From contig NZ_JAQGJM010000012.1 of the NCBI RefSeq assembly GCF_028290625.1, positions 62,001 to 126,000 on the forward strand: a stretch of DNA of 64,000 nucleotides, given 5' to 3'. The notes under the pieces are model-generated. The model made no database searches and was not told the origin of the DNA. It was given only the letters and a program-made list of their open reading frames with translations. The DNA comes from Devosia sp. (lineage in GTDB: Bacteria > Pseudomonadota > Alphaproteobacteria > Rhizobiales > Devosiaceae). A program made the translations under genes and the position numbers. Position 1 is the first letter of the stretch, and each line of letters begins with the position of its first letter. Positions 54,686 through 63,700 of the stretch are shown here, piece by piece.

Positions 54686-55591
54686 ATGACCATCGATCCG
54701 AAGCTGCAGTCCATCGTGGCTGTGCGCGCCACCATTCCGGACGACGCTTTCACGGCGGGGGGCTTGGGCACCCTGCGCGAGGGCAGCGGCGTCGTCATCA
54801 GCGATACCGGCCTGGTGCTGACCATCGGCTATCTGATCACCGAGGCCGAGGAAGTCTGGCTGACGACCCATGATGAGCGGGTCGTTCCGGCCCATGTGAT
54901 GGCCTATGACCAGGAGACTGGTTTCGGCCTGTTGCAGGCGCTGGGGCAGTTGAACCTGCCAGCTCTGGAGCTGGGCAGCTCGGCCGATGCCGCCTTGGGC
55001 GACGCCGTGGCTTTCACCGATGGCACCGGCCACTCGGTGCAGGCCCGGATCGTGGCCAAGCAGGAATTTGCCGGCTATTGGGAATATCTGTTGGACGAGG
55101 CCATCTTCATCGCGCCGGCGCATCCCTCATGGGGTGGTGCGGCGCTGGTGGGGGCCGATGGCAAGCTATTGGGCATCGGTTCGCTGCGTGTGCAGATGGT
55201 TCACAACGGCGCGGTGACCGACATCAACATGATCGTGCCGATCGACCTGCTGCCGCCCATCCTTGACGACATGTTAAGGCGCGGCCAGGTCAGCACCCCG
55301 CCGCGGCCATGGCTCGGCGTGTTTTCGGCCGAAAGCAATGGCGACGTGGTGGTGATGAGCGTCAGCGAGGGCGGACCGGCGGAAAAGGCCGGCCTGCGCC
55401 GGGGCGACGTGATCTCCGATATTCGCGACGGCGAAATCGACAGCCTGGCCGATTTCTATCGCAAGGTGTGGAGCAGCGGTCCGGCCGGGGCCGAAGTGCC
55501 GATGCGGATCGTGCGCGATGGCCGAGACTCCTGGCTGCGCATCAAGTCGGCCGACCGCAACAGCTTCCTGCGAAAGCCGCAATTGCAGTAA
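54686..55591 (+). CDS. HtrA/DegP-like protein with PDZ domain and no catalytic triad
   Basis: A 301-residue protein with a trypsin-like fold (about 10-195) and one PDZ domain (about 205-290, PWLGVFSAESNGDVVVMSVS, GLRRGDVISDI). Aligned to DegP, the His of TNNHVV is Tyr49 (TIGYLI), the Asp of DPRSD is Gly79 (DQETG) and the Ser of GNSGGALV is Gly150 (SWGGAALV). It should not be a protease. No signal peptide is present, so it stays in the cytoplasm. ATG 54686 opens the conserved part. It probably binds protein C-termini through the PDZ domain; partners are unknown. Confidence 0.8.
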   Translation: MTIDPKLQSIVAVRATIPDDAFTAGGLGTLREGSGVVISDTGLVLTIGYLITEAEEVWLTTHDERVVPAHVMAYDQETGFGLLQALGQLNLPALELGSSADAALGDAVAFTDGTGHSVQARIVAKQEFAGYWEYLLDEAIFIAPAHPSWGGAALVGADGKLLGIGSLRVQMVHNGAVTDINMIVPIDLLPPILDDMLRRGQVSTPPRPWLGVFSAESNGDVVVMSVSEGGPAEKAGLRRGDVISDIRDGEIDSLADFYRKVWSSGPAGAEVPMRIVRDGRDSWLRIKSADRNSFLRKPQLQ

Positions 55592-55663
55592 TCCGGCATA
55601 GCAGCGCCGCGTCGTCGGCGCTTGCGCCGGGACGCTGTGGATGCTTTACGAACACCATCTTTC

Positions 55664-55693
55664 ATGGCCGCTTCCCGACGGGGAGGCGGCCAT
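55664..55693 (+). terminator. Hairpin ahead of the ABC-F gene
   Basis: ATGGCCGCTTCCC (from 55664) pairs, with one mismatch, with GGGGAGGCGGCCAT (to 55693). It lies 24 bases before the ABC-F start and after the HtrA-like gene. It may terminate the upstream transcript or act as a leader attenuator, which is known for some ABC-F genes. The T content after the stem is low. Confidence 0.4.
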
Positions 55694-55716
55694 CTCTCTC
55701 GTCAGGTTTTGAAATC

Positions 55717-57339
55717 ATGATCCGCCTCGAAAGCATCGGCAAGCAGAACGGCAAGCAGATCGTCTTCATCGACGCCTCCGCTGCGTTGCAGAAGGGCGAG
55801 AAAATCGGTCTCGTTGGCCCCAATGGCGCCGGCAAGACAACACTGTTCCGGATGATCACGGGTGAAGAGCAGCCGGATGAGGGGCAGGTTTCGGTCGATC
55901 GCGGCGTGACCATCGGCTATTTCAGCCAGGACGTGGGCGAAATGGCCGGCCGCAGCGTCGTGGCCGAAGTGATGGATGGCGCCGGCCCGGTCAGCGCGCT
56001 CATCGTCGAGATGCGCGCGCTCGAAGCCGATATGGGCGATCCCGACAAGGCCGACGAGATGGACGCCATCATCGAGCGCTATGGCGAGGTGCAGCACCAG
56101 TTCGAGGAGCTGGATGGCTATTCGCTCGATGGCCGCGCCCGCGAGGTGCTGGATGGGCTCGGCTTTAGCCAGGAAATGATGGACGGGGACGTCGGCGCGC
56201 TGTCGGGCGGCTGGAAGATGCGCGTGGCCTTGTGCCGTATCCTGCTGATGCGGCCCGATGCGCTGCTGTTGGACGAGCCGAGCAACCATCTGGATCTGGA
56301 AAGCCTGATCTGGCTGGAGGATTTCCTGCAGAATTATGGCGGCGCGCTGTTCATGACCTCGCATGACCGCGAATTCATGAACCGCATCTGCACCAAAATC
56401 ATTGAGATCGATGCCGGCTCGCTGACTACCTATTCGGGCAATTACGAGTTTTACCAGCAGCAGCGGGCAATCTCCGAAAAAAACCAGCAGGCGCAATTTG
56501 AACGCCAGCAGGCCATGCTGGCCAAGGAGCTGGACTTTATCGCCCGCTTCAAGGCGCGCGCCAGCCATGCCGCGCAGGTGCAGAGCCGGGTCAAGAAGCT
56601 CGACAAGATCGACAAGGTGGAGCCGCCCAAGCGCCGTCAGGTCGTGGAGTTCGAATTCCGCACGCCGCCGCGTTCGGGCGAGGACGTGGCGCTGCTCAAG
56701 GGCGTCAGCAAGAGCTATGGCAGCCGCACCATTTATGACGACCTCAACTTCCACGTTCGTCGCCGCGAGCGCTGGTGCATCATGGGCGTCAACGGCGCCG
56801 GTAAATCGACGCTGCTCAAGCTCGTGACCGGCACCGCCGATCCCGATGCCGGCTCGGTGACACGCGGACCAAGCGTCAAGATGGGCTATTTCGCCCAGCA
56901 CGCCATGGATGTGCTGGATGGCGACCGCACGGTGTTCGAACAGTTGCAGGACAGCTTTCCGGCATCCGGCCAGGCTCCGTTGCGGGCGCTGGCCGGGTGT
57001 TTTGGCTTTTTGGGCGACGAGATCGACAAGAAATGCCGGGTGCTATCGGGTGGCGAGAAGGCGCGGCTGGTCATGGCGATCATGCTGTTCGATCCGCCGA
57101 ACTTCCTTGTGCTCGACGAGCCGACCAACCATCTGGATATCGCCACCAAGGAAATGCTGATCGAGGCGCTGTCGCAGTTCGAGGGGACAATGCTGTTTGT
57201 CAGTCATGACCGCCACTTCCTCGCGGCGCTGTCCAATCGCGTGCTGGAACTGACGCCCGAGGGCATCCATACCTATGGCGGCGGCTATACTGAATATGTG
57301 CAGAGCACTGGCCAGGAAGCGCCCGGGCTCCGGAGCTAG
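55717..57339 (+). CDS. ABC-F family ATPase (translation factor)
   Basis: A 540-residue soluble protein with two ABC domains and no membrane part. Domain 1: GPNGAGKTT, LSGGWKMR, LLLDEPSNHLDLE. The linker (P-site tRNA interaction motif region, about 240-310) is rich in charged residues with QQQRAISEKNQQAQFERQQ. Domain 2: GVNGAGKST, LSGGEKAR, LVLDEPTNHLD. ABC-F proteins act on the ribosome and include EttA, Uup, YbiT and YheS; the subgroup is not certain. Followed by a strong bidirectional terminator. Confidence 0.9.
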   Translation: MIRLESIGKQNGKQIVFIDASAALQKGEKIGLVGPNGAGKTTLFRMITGEEQPDEGQVSVDRGVTIGYFSQDVGEMAGRSVVAEVMDGAGPVSALIVEMRALEADMGDPDKADEMDAIIERYGEVQHQFEELDGYSLDGRAREVLDGLGFSQEMMDGDVGALSGGWKMRVALCRILLMRPDALLLDEPSNHLDLESLIWLEDFLQNYGGALFMTSHDREFMNRICTKIIEIDAGSLTTYSGNYEFYQQQRAISEKNQQAQFERQQAMLAKELDFIARFKARASHAAQVQSRVKKLDKIDKVEPPKRRQVVEFEFRTPPRSGEDVALLKGVSKSYGSRTIYDDLNFHVRRRERWCIMGVNGAGKSTLLKLVTGTADPDAGSVTRGPSVKMGYFAQHAMDVLDGDRTVFEQLQDSFPASGQAPLRALAGCFGFLGDEIDKKCRVLSGGEKARLVMAIMLFDPPNFLVLDEPTNHLDIATKEMLIEALSQFEGTMLFVSHDRHFLAALSNRVLELTPEGIHTYGGGYTEYVQSTGQEAPGLRS

Positions 57340-57346
57340 AGGATAC

Positions 57347-57378
57347 AAAAGGCCCTGGAGGAAACTCCAGGGCCTTTT
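57347..57378. terminator. Bidirectional rho-independent terminator
   Basis: AAAAGGCCCTGGAG, loop GAAA, then CTCCAGGGCCTTTT: a perfect 14-base-pair stem with a stable tetraloop and T-run on the plus strand (TTTTATT) and, read on the minus strand, TTTTGTAT. It lies between the ends of the convergent ABC-F and epimerase genes and should stop both. Confidence 0.92.
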
Positions 57379-57384
57379 ATTAGA

Positions 57385-58386
57385 TTACCGGGCGCGCGGC
57401 GCGTAGGTTTGCGCCAGCCAGTCCATGGTTTCGTCCTTGGCGGTATCGATGATCTTCCATTCCGGATTGGCATCGAACCAGGCCACGATTTCGCGGGCGC
57501 CCTGGACAAACGGCGTGGTGCAGACGAATTCGGGCACCAGGTTTTTCAGCTTGCTGTTGTCGAAATAGATGCTGTGGCCCATGTCGCCGAGCAGGGCATC
57601 GCCCCAGCCGCGGTCGGCCAGCGCGATGGCATCGGACGGCACATGCACGATTTTTGGATCATCGACGCCGGCAGCATCGGCCAGCATGCGGACGATGGCG
57701 TTCCAGTTGGGCGCCTCGTCGGAAGTGATGTGATAGCTTTCACCATAGGCGTAGGGATTGGCCAGGAGACCTGCAAAGCCCTTGGCGAAGTCGCGGGCAT
57801 GGGTCAGCGTCCACAGCGACGAGCCATCGCCATGCACGATCACCGGCTTGCCCTGGCGCATGCGCTCCATCGAGGTCCATTGGCCGACCATCGGCACCGA
57901 GCCCCGATCGTAGGTGTGCGACGGACGTACGATAGTGATGGGGAAGCTTTCGTCGCGATAGGCTTTGACCAGCACGTCCTCGGCGGCGATCTTGTCCTGC
58001 GAATATTTCCACACCGGATTGTGCAGCGGGGTGGATTCCAGCACCGGCAAGTGGCGCGGCGGGGTCTGATAGGCCGAGGCCGAGCTGATGAACACGTATT
58101 GGCCGGTATGGCCGCGGAAGATGTCGAGATCGACGGTCACGTCGGCCGCATTAAAGGCGACGAAATTGACCACGACGTCGAAATCCATGCCTTTGACCGC
58201 GGCGCGGAGGGATGCGGGATCGCGGGCATCGCCCTTGATGTACTGCGCGCCGCCGGCCACCGGCCGCATCGCTGTCTGGCCGCGGTTGAGCACGAAAACT
58301 TCAAAATTGCGCGCCAGGGCGGCGTCGACGCAATGCGCGCTAATGCGGCCCGTACCGCCGATGAACAGGACTTTCTGCCGTGTCAT
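57385..58386 (-). CDS. NAD-dependent epimerase/dehydratase
   Basis: A 333-residue extended-SDR protein. MTRQKVLFIGGTGRIS carries the NAD-binding GGTGRIS; the active-site Ser-Ser-Ala-Ser-Ala-Tyr is in FISSASAYQTP, and Lys may be provided by KYSQDKIAAED (YxxxK-like). It would epimerise or reduce a nucleotide sugar or act as isoflavone-reductase-like oxidoreductase. Start ATG 58386 (upstream frame is a shadow of the next genes). Last gene of the sugar-importer operon. Confidence 0.85.
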   Translation of the reverse strand: MTRQKVLFIGGTGRISAHCVDAALARNFEVFVLNRGQTAMRPVAGGAQYIKGDARDPASLRAAVKGMDFDVVVNFVAFNAADVTVDLDIFRGHTGQYVFISSASAYQTPPRHLPVLESTPLHNPVWKYSQDKIAAEDVLVKAYRDESFPITIVRPSHTYDRGSVPMVGQWTSMERMRQGKPVIVHGDGSSLWTLTHARDFAKGFAGLLANPYAYGESYHITSDEAPNWNAIVRMLADAAGVDDPKIVHVPSDAIALADRGWGDALLGDMGHSIYFDNSKLKNLVPEFVCTTPFVQGAREIVAWFDANPEWKIIDTAKDETMDWLAQTYAPRAR

Positions 58387-58418
58387 GAAATCTACTCCCT
58401 TGATGTGCGTTGGATTGG

Positions 58419-58787
58419 CTATTCGCCGTGCAGTCGGCCGGCGCACCAGTCTTCGAAGCCGTTCTCGGTGACACCGATCAGGATGTCTTCCTTGCGGATA
58501 CCGATTGCCACCAGCTTGGTGACCATGGATTTGTAGAGGCCGCGCTTCTGGTCGGCGCTGTATTTGTGAACCATCAAGATCTGGATCAGCACCAGGTTCT
58601 GCCGGTTGCCCAGGCCATAATCGGGGTCGAACACCATCTCGCCCTCCTCGCGGGGGCGGAAGATCTGGAACTTGTCGAGCGGGTTGACGTCGAGCGCCTC
58701 GACGAAGGATTTTTGCAGTTCCACGCTCATCTGCTTGGCATGGGCGTCGTACATCTTGCGCGACATATCGACTTGAACGAGGGGCAT
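58419..58787 (-). CDS. Tautomerase-family protein
   Basis: A 122-residue tautomerase superfamily protein. Start MPLVQVDMSRKM gives the catalytic Pro at position 2 (N-terminal after Met removal); ATG 58787 has GGAG seven bases ahead, while the longer reading would bury the proline. It is about twice the length of 4-oxalocrotonate tautomerase (62), i.e. MIF/MSAD-like single-chain form. It could isomerise a keto/enol acid produced by the neighbouring dehydrogenases. Confidence 0.82.
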   Translation of the reverse strand: MPLVQVDMSRKMYDAHAKQMSVELQKSFVEALDVNPLDKFQIFRPREEGEMVFDPDYGLGNRQNLVLIQILMVHKYSADQKRGLYKSMVTKLVAIGIRKEDILIGVTENGFEDWCAGRLHGE

Positions 58788-58823
58788 GAAGAACTCCAAT
58801 GATGATGGTGGAGGGCCGTGCCC

Positions 58824-59948
58824 TCAGAGAGCCTGGGTGAGAATGTCGCGACAGTCGGCGGCGCTGGGAACGCGCGGATTGGTGGCGTGGCTGTGGTCGG
58901 CCAAGGCGCGCTCGATGACCCAATCGAAATGGGCGGTGGTGACGCCGAGTGCGCCAAGGCCCGAGGGGATGGCCAGCCGACGGTTGAGGGCGTCTAGTTC
59001 GGCGGCGAGGTCTGCGCCATCGGAGAGGCCGAGCGCCTGGGTCAGCCGGCGCAGCTTGTCGGCGATTTCGGGGGCGTTGAAGCGGACCACCAGCGGCATC
59101 AGGATGGCATTGAGGGTGCCGTGATGCAGCTTGAGGTCCTTGAGGCCACCCAAAGCGTGGCTCAACGAATGGACGGCGCCGAGGCCCTTCTGGAAGGCAA
59201 GGCCGCCCATCAGCGCGCCCATCAGCATTTCGCCGCGGGCGTCGAGATTTTGCCCGTCGGCGCAGGCGCGTTCGAGATTGCGCCAGATGTGGCCGGCGCC
59301 GTCGAGCGCGATGGCTTCGGCCGGCGGATTGATGCGCGGGGAGCACAGGGTTTCGATGCAATGGCTGAGCGCGTCGAGGCCGGTCGCGGCGGTCAGGCCG
59401 GGCGGGAGACCAGTGGTCAGTTCGGGGTCGCAGATGGCGCGCTTGGGGATCAGATGGGGCGAGATGATGCCGAGCTTGCGGCCATCGTCGAGGGTCAGCA
59501 GGGCCGCGCGGCCGACCTCGGCGCCGGTGCCGGCAGTGGTGGGAATGGCGATGACGGGGGCCACGGAGGCGGTGATGCGGTCGAGCCCGCCGTAGATCAC
59601 CGCGTATTGTTCCAGATCGCCCGCATGGGTCGCGAGCAATGCCACGCCCTTGGCCAGATCGATCGGCGAGCCACCGCCCAAAGCCACCACGCCGTCGCAG
59701 CCTTCCTGGCGGTAGAGCGCCAATGCTGCCGACACCGCCGACTCGGTCGGGTTGGGCGGCGTATCGAGGAATACCGGCGTTCCGGCGGGCATGAAGGCCA
59801 GCGCCTTGTCGGCGAGACCCGCCGCCTGAATGCCCTTGTCGGTCACAAGGAGCGGTCGCTTCAGCCCAAGTTCGGCAATGGCGTCCTTGAGCGTGGCGAT
59901 GACGCCCGGACCGAAGTCGACGCTGGTGAGATAGGCGATGCGGGCCAT
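58824..59948 (-). CDS. Iron-containing alcohol dehydrogenase (maleylacetate reductase-like)
   Basis: A 374-residue group III dehydrogenase. [12 protein letters not shown] binds NAD; metal ligands lie in [10 protein letters not shown] and [29 protein letters not shown] is conserved. The length and pattern match the maleylacetate reductase/4-hydroxybutyrate dehydrogenase range. Start MARIAYL at 59948, four bases after the ATPase stop; the longer frame lies inside that gene. It works with the tautomerase and epimerase in a short catabolic chain of unknown substrate. Confidence 0.87.
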   Translation of the reverse strand: MARIAYLTSVDFGPGVIATLKDAIAELGLKRPLLVTDKGIQAAGLADKALAFMPAGTPVFLDTPPNPTESAVSAALALYRQEGCDGVVALGGGSPIDLAKGVALLATHAGDLEQYAVIYGGLDRITASVAPVIAIPTTAGTGAEVGRAALLTLDDGRKLGIISPHLIPKRAICDPELTTGLPPGLTAATGLDALSHCIETLCSPRINPPAEAIALDGAGHIWRNLERACADGQNLDARGEMLMGALMGGLAFQKGLGAVHSLSHALGGLKDLKLHHGTLNAILMPLVVRFNAPEIADKLRRLTQALGLSDGADLAAELDALNRRLAIPSGLGALGVTTAHFDWVIERALADHSHATNPRVPSAADCRDILTQAL

Positions 59949-59952
59949 GGGA

Positions 59953-61005
59953 TTACCGTTCGATCCGTTGTCCAGTGGTGGCGTCGAACAGATGCAGGCT
60001 TCCGGTCTCGGGGCTGACACGCAGGTTCTCGCCCGGCCCGACCGTGAGGCGCTCGCGGAACACGCCCATCACCTCGTGCCCGGCCAGGCGCATGAGCACC
60101 TGAGTTTCCGCACCCGTCGGCTCGACGGTCAAAATCTCTGCCGGGATGCCGTTGGGATCAAGCCGGAAATGTTCGGGACGGACGCCAAGGGTTGCCGAAG
60201 CACTGTCGGGAACGGCGCGATCCAGTGCGATGCGCGTGCCATCGGCGGCGATAAATGCACCGTCGGCGACCTTGCCGCCCAGCAGGTTCATCGCGGGCGA
60301 ACCGATGAAGCCGGCGACGAACAGGTTGGCGGGACGATCATACAGGTCCAGCGGCGTGCCGATCTGTTCGACGACGCCGTCATGCATGACGACGATGCGG
60401 TCGGCCATGGTCATGGCTTCGATCTGGTCGTGGGTCACATAGATCATCGTAGTCTTGAGGCGCTGGTGGTTCTGCTTGATCTCGGAGCGCATCTGCACGC
60501 GCAATTTAGCGTCGAGATTGCTCAGCGGCTCATCGAACAGGAACACTTTTGGATCGCGCACCATGGCGCGGCCCATGGCGACGCGCTGGCGCTGGCCGCC
60601 GCTGAGATGGCGCGGATAGCGCTTCAAATAGGGATCGAGGCCCAGGACTGTCGCGGCCTTGCCGACGCGCTGGTTGATCTCGTCCTTGCCGGCGCGGGCC
60701 AGCTTGAGCGAGAAACCCATATTCTGCTCCACCGTCATATGCGGGTAGAGCGCGTAGCTCTGGAACACCATGGCGATGTCGCGCGCCTTGGGCGGCAGTG
60801 AATTGACGACCTTGCCGTCGATGGCGATCTCGCCGCCAGAGATTTCCTCCAGCCCCGCAATCATGCGCAGCAGCGTCGACTTGCCACAGCCCGAGGGGCC
60901 GACAAGGATGACGAATTCGCCATCGGCGATGTCGATGCTGACGCCGTGCAGGATTTCCAGTGCGCCATAAGACTTGCGCGCATTGCGGATGCTGACTGAG
61001 CCCAT
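59953..61005 (-). CDS. Sugar ABC transporter ATP-binding protein (UgpC/MalK type)
   Basis: A 350-residue ATPase of the CUT1 class. Walker [10 protein letters not shown], signature LSGGQRQR, Walker [16 protein letters not shown] and a C-terminal OB/TOBE domain (about 235-350). Located between the aldo-keto reductase and Fe-dehydrogenase genes of the same operon. Drives the two permeases encoded at 61836-63559. Confidence 0.9.
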   Translation of the reverse strand: MGSVSIRNARKSYGALEILHGVSIDIADGEFVILVGPSGCGKSTLLRMIAGLEEISGGEIAIDGKVVNSLPPKARDIAMVFQSYALYPHMTVEQNMGFSLKLARAGKDEINQRVGKAATVLGLDPYLKRYPRHLSGGQRQRVAMGRAMVRDPKVFLFDEPLSNLDAKLRVQMRSEIKQNHQRLKTTMIYVTHDQIEAMTMADRIVVMHDGVVEQIGTPLDLYDRPANLFVAGFIGSPAMNLLGGKVADGAFIAADGTRIALDRAVPDSASATLGVRPEHFRLDPNGIPAEILTVEPTGAETQVLMRLAGHEVMGVFRERLTVGPGENLRVSPETGSLHLFDATTGQRIER

Positions 61006-61011
61006 CTCGTT

Positions 61012-61833
61012 CTACTCCTGATCGTCCCAGCGCGGGGATTTGGCCGGATCGATGCGGCGATAGCCGCGATTGAGGGCGCGCATCTGGTCCATCTCGGCGG
61101 GGCTGAGCGCCACCGAAAGGGCTGCATAATTGGCGCGCAGATTGGCCTCGCTACCCGAAGCGGGGATGACGATGTGGCCCTCCCCCATCAGGAAGGCCAG
61201 GGCGATGGCCGATGGCCCGACGCCGTGTTTGGTGGCGATGGCGTTGATGGACGGATCGGCGTTGACTTCGCCCTTGGCCAGCGGCTGGTAGGCGGTCAGC
61301 GGCATGCCCATGGCGCGCGAATAGTCGCGAAGCTTTGGCGTCTGCAGGAAGGGATGGATTTCCATCTGGTTGGTGGCGATGGCACCCTCGCCGAGCAGTT
61401 TGCGGGTCCGTTCCAGATCGGCGATGGGGAAGTTCGACACCCCAATCAGGCGGGCAAAGCCTCGGTTCTTGGCTTCGGCCAGTCCCAGCATGTAATCCTC
61501 GAACGGCACCTGATCATTCTGGCTGGGCCAGTGGATCAGCAGCAGATCGACCTGATCGACGCCAATGGTGGCGAGGCTCCGCTCGACGCTGGGCAGGAAA
61601 TCCTCTTTGTCGAGCATGGTATCGGCCACCTTGGTGGTGACGAACAGCTCGTCGCGACGCAGGCCCGAGCGGCGCACGGTCTCGCCGACCTGCTTTTCGG
61701 TATCGTAACTCTGAGCCGTATCTAGGTGGCGATAGCCGATCTCGATGGCCTTGAGCATCGCCTCGACACCAGCGTCGCCGGTGCGTCCGAAGGTGCCGAG
61801 GCCGAGCTGAGGGATTGGTCCGGAATAGGTCAT
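61012..61833 (-). CDS. Aldo/keto reductase
   Basis: A 273-residue (alpha/beta)8 reductase. GIG-type start LGLGTFGRTGD, DTAQSYDTEKQVGE with the catalytic Asp/Tyr, LLIHWPS with Lys/His, and the NADPH region IPASGSEANLRANY. Start ATG 61833, three bases before the permease stop region. In the operon it would reduce a keto sugar or aldehyde delivered by the importer. Confidence 0.88.
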   Translation of the reverse strand: MTYSGPIPQLGLGTFGRTGDAGVEAMLKAIEIGYRHLDTAQSYDTEKQVGETVRRSGLRRDELFVTTKVADTMLDKEDFLPSVERSLATIGVDQVDLLLIHWPSQNDQVPFEDYMLGLAEAKNRGFARLIGVSNFPIADLERTRKLLGEGAIATNQMEIHPFLQTPKLRDYSRAMGMPLTAYQPLAKGEVNADPSINAIATKHGVGPSAIALAFLMGEGHIVIPASGSEANLRANYAALSVALSPAEMDQMRALNRGYRRIDPAKSPRWDDQE

Positions 61834-61835
61834 CG

Positions 61836-62705
61836 TCAGCCCTTGGTGGCGCCAGCGGTCAGGCCGCCGACGAACATTTTCTGGAATACGAGGAACAGCA
61901 GCGCGATCGGCAGCGTCATCACCACGGATGCCGCCATCACCGCGCCCCAGTCGGTATTGAACTCGGTGGAGAATTCCGCCAGCCCGATCGGCAGCGTCTT
62001 GACCGAGCTGTCGGTGGCAAAGCACAGCGCGAAAATGAACTCGTTCCAGGTGGTGACGAAGGCATAGACGATCACCGCGACGAGGCCCGGCAGCGACAGC
62101 GGCAGGGTAATGCGGAACAGCACACCCATACGCGATGCGCCATCGATGATCGCCGCTTCTTCCAGCTCCACCGGAATGGCCTTGAAATAGCTGGTCAACA
62201 TCCACACGCTGAGTGGCAGCGTCACGATCATATAGACCAGGATCAAGCCCCAATAGGTATTGACCAGACCGAGCACGCGCAGAGTAATGAACAGCGGCAC
62301 GATGATCGCTGCCGTCGGCAGCAATTGGCCGACCAGCACGAAGGCCTGCCAGAACGCCTTGCCCTTGAAGTCGAAGCGGGCAAAGCCGTAGCTGGCAAAG
62401 ATCGCCAGGATCAACGCCAGCCCGGTCGAGCCGACGGAGATGATGACGCTGTTGAGGAAGTAGCGCGGGATATTACTCTCGAACAGCACCTTGTAATAAT
62501 TGTCGAGGCTCGGCACTGCCGGCCACCAGATCGGCGGCACGGAATAGAGTTCCTTGAGCGTCTTGATCGAGGACAGCCCCATCCAGACGAAGGGGAACAG
62601 GCAGACCACGATTACCAGGATCGAGCCGATCAGGATGACGGGCCAGCCGAGGCCTGGCTTTTTCATTTTCGGCTGTGCGGAAACGTCCATTGCGGGCGCG
62701 GTCAT
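61836..62705 (-). CDS. Sugar ABC transporter permease (CUT1, MalG type)
   Basis: A 289-residue inner-membrane permease. The EAA loop is EEAAIIDGASRMGVLFRITL, and about six helices are visible. The start overlaps the preceding permease stop (ATGA at 62702-62705), giving coupled translation. Forms the channel with the next gene. Confidence 0.9.
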   Translation of the reverse strand: MTAPAMDVSAQPKMKKPGLGWPVILIGSILVIVVCLFPFVWMGLSSIKTLKELYSVPPIWWPAVPSLDNYYKVLFESNIPRYFLNSVIISVGSTGLALILAIFASYGFARFDFKGKAFWQAFVLVGQLLPTAAIIVPLFITLRVLGLVNTYWGLILVYMIVTLPLSVWMLTSYFKAIPVELEEAAIIDGASRMGVLFRITLPLSLPGLVAVIVYAFVTTWNEFIFALCFATDSSVKTLPIGLAEFSTEFNTDWGAVMAASVVMTLPIALLFLVFQKMFVGGLTAGATKG

Positions 62706-63559
62706 TTGGCCTCTCCCGGCTGCGCGGACAGCACCTTGATGTAGATGAAGACCACCACGATGGTGACGGCGAAGAAGATCACCGACAGCGCCGCCGCCTG
62801 GTTGAACTGAAAGCTCTCGAAGGCGGAGCGGAAAATCTGGATGGGGGTGATCAGCGTCTTGTTGGCCGGGCCGCCACGAGTGATGGCGTAGATGATGGTG
62901 ATCGAGTTGAGGCCCCAAATCACCAGCAGCAGCGTCACCGCGGTGATCACCGGGCGCACCGAGGGCAACATGATGTACCAGACCTCCTCCCAGAAGGTGG
63001 CGCCGTCGACGCGCGCGGCTTCATAGAGGTCGTTGGGAATGGATTGCAGGCCGGCCAGCACCATGATGGCGACGAAGGGGAACAGCTTCCACACATTGAT
63101 GGCGATCAGGACCGGCATCACCGTATCCTTGTTGGTCAACCAGCCGATGGGATTTTGCAGCACGCCGGTGCCGGTCAGCATGTAGTTGATGATGCCGAAT
63201 TCGGTATGGAACATCCACGCCCAGGTGGTCGCTGCGACGATGCCCGGCACCACCCACGGGATCAGCGTGATCGCCCGCAGTGCGCCGCGCCCGAAAAAGC
63301 TCTGGTTAAGCAGGATGGCGGTCAGCGTGCCCAGCACGACCTGGAACACGATGGAGCCGAACACCCAATAGATGGTGTTGATGAAGGCCTGCACCGTCAC
63401 CTTGGGCTTGAGCACGGCGGCGAAATTGTCGAGGCCGGAGAAATTGCCCTTGGCATCGGTGACGCTGAGCAGCCCGGTATAGGCTACCGGATAGGCAATC
63501 AGCATGAACAGCACGATCAGTGCCGGCAGCGCGAACAGCAATCCGGTCTGCGATTTCAT
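62702..63559 (-). CDS. Sugar ABC transporter permease (CUT1, MalF/UgpA type)
   Basis: A 285-residue permease. Start MKSQTGLLFALPAL at 63559 with AGGA about nine bases ahead. The EAA loop is YEAARVDGATFWEEVWYIMLP. About six helices, the first from residue 6. Follows the binding-protein gene after a GC-rich hairpin. Confidence 0.9.
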   Translation of the reverse strand: MKSQTGLLFALPALIVLFMLIAYPVAYTGLLSVTDAKGNFSGLDNFAAVLKPKVTVQAFINTIYWVFGSIVFQVVLGTLTAILLNQSFFGRGALRAITLIPWVVPGIVAATTWAWMFHTEFGIINYMLTGTGVLQNPIGWLTNKDTVMPVLIAINVWKLFPFVAIMVLAGLQSIPNDLYEAARVDGATFWEEVWYIMLPSVRPVITAVTLLLVIWGLNSITIIYAITRGGPANKTLITPIQIFRSAFESFQFNQAAALSVIFFAVTIVVVFIYIKVLSAQPGEAK

Positions 63560-63651
63560 GACTGATCTTCCTGCTGTGCCAAGGCTCAAGATGGCGGCGC
63601 GGCAATGCGGCCGGCGCGAGCGGTGGCGATGATGAACGGCGGGCCCGAAAT

Positions 63652-63682
63652 GGCTCCCCGGGGCATGACACCCCGAGGAGCT
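63652..63682 (-). terminator. Hairpin between binding-protein and permease genes
   Basis: GGCTCCCCGGGG (63652-63663) and CCCCGAGGAGCT (63671-63682) form a 12-position stem with a mismatch at one place and a 7-base loop, on the transcript of the minus strand 18 bases after the binding-protein stop. Fifth example of a stem directly after a binding-protein gene. Confidence 0.55.
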
Positions 63683-63700
63683 GTCGCGGGAGGAGCGCGC

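Noticed and set aside
58387..59361. N-terminal extension of the epimerase frame
   Set aside because: It crosses the tautomerase and dehydrogenase genes and is Arg/Pro-rich; ATG 58386 opens the conserved NAD-binding motif.
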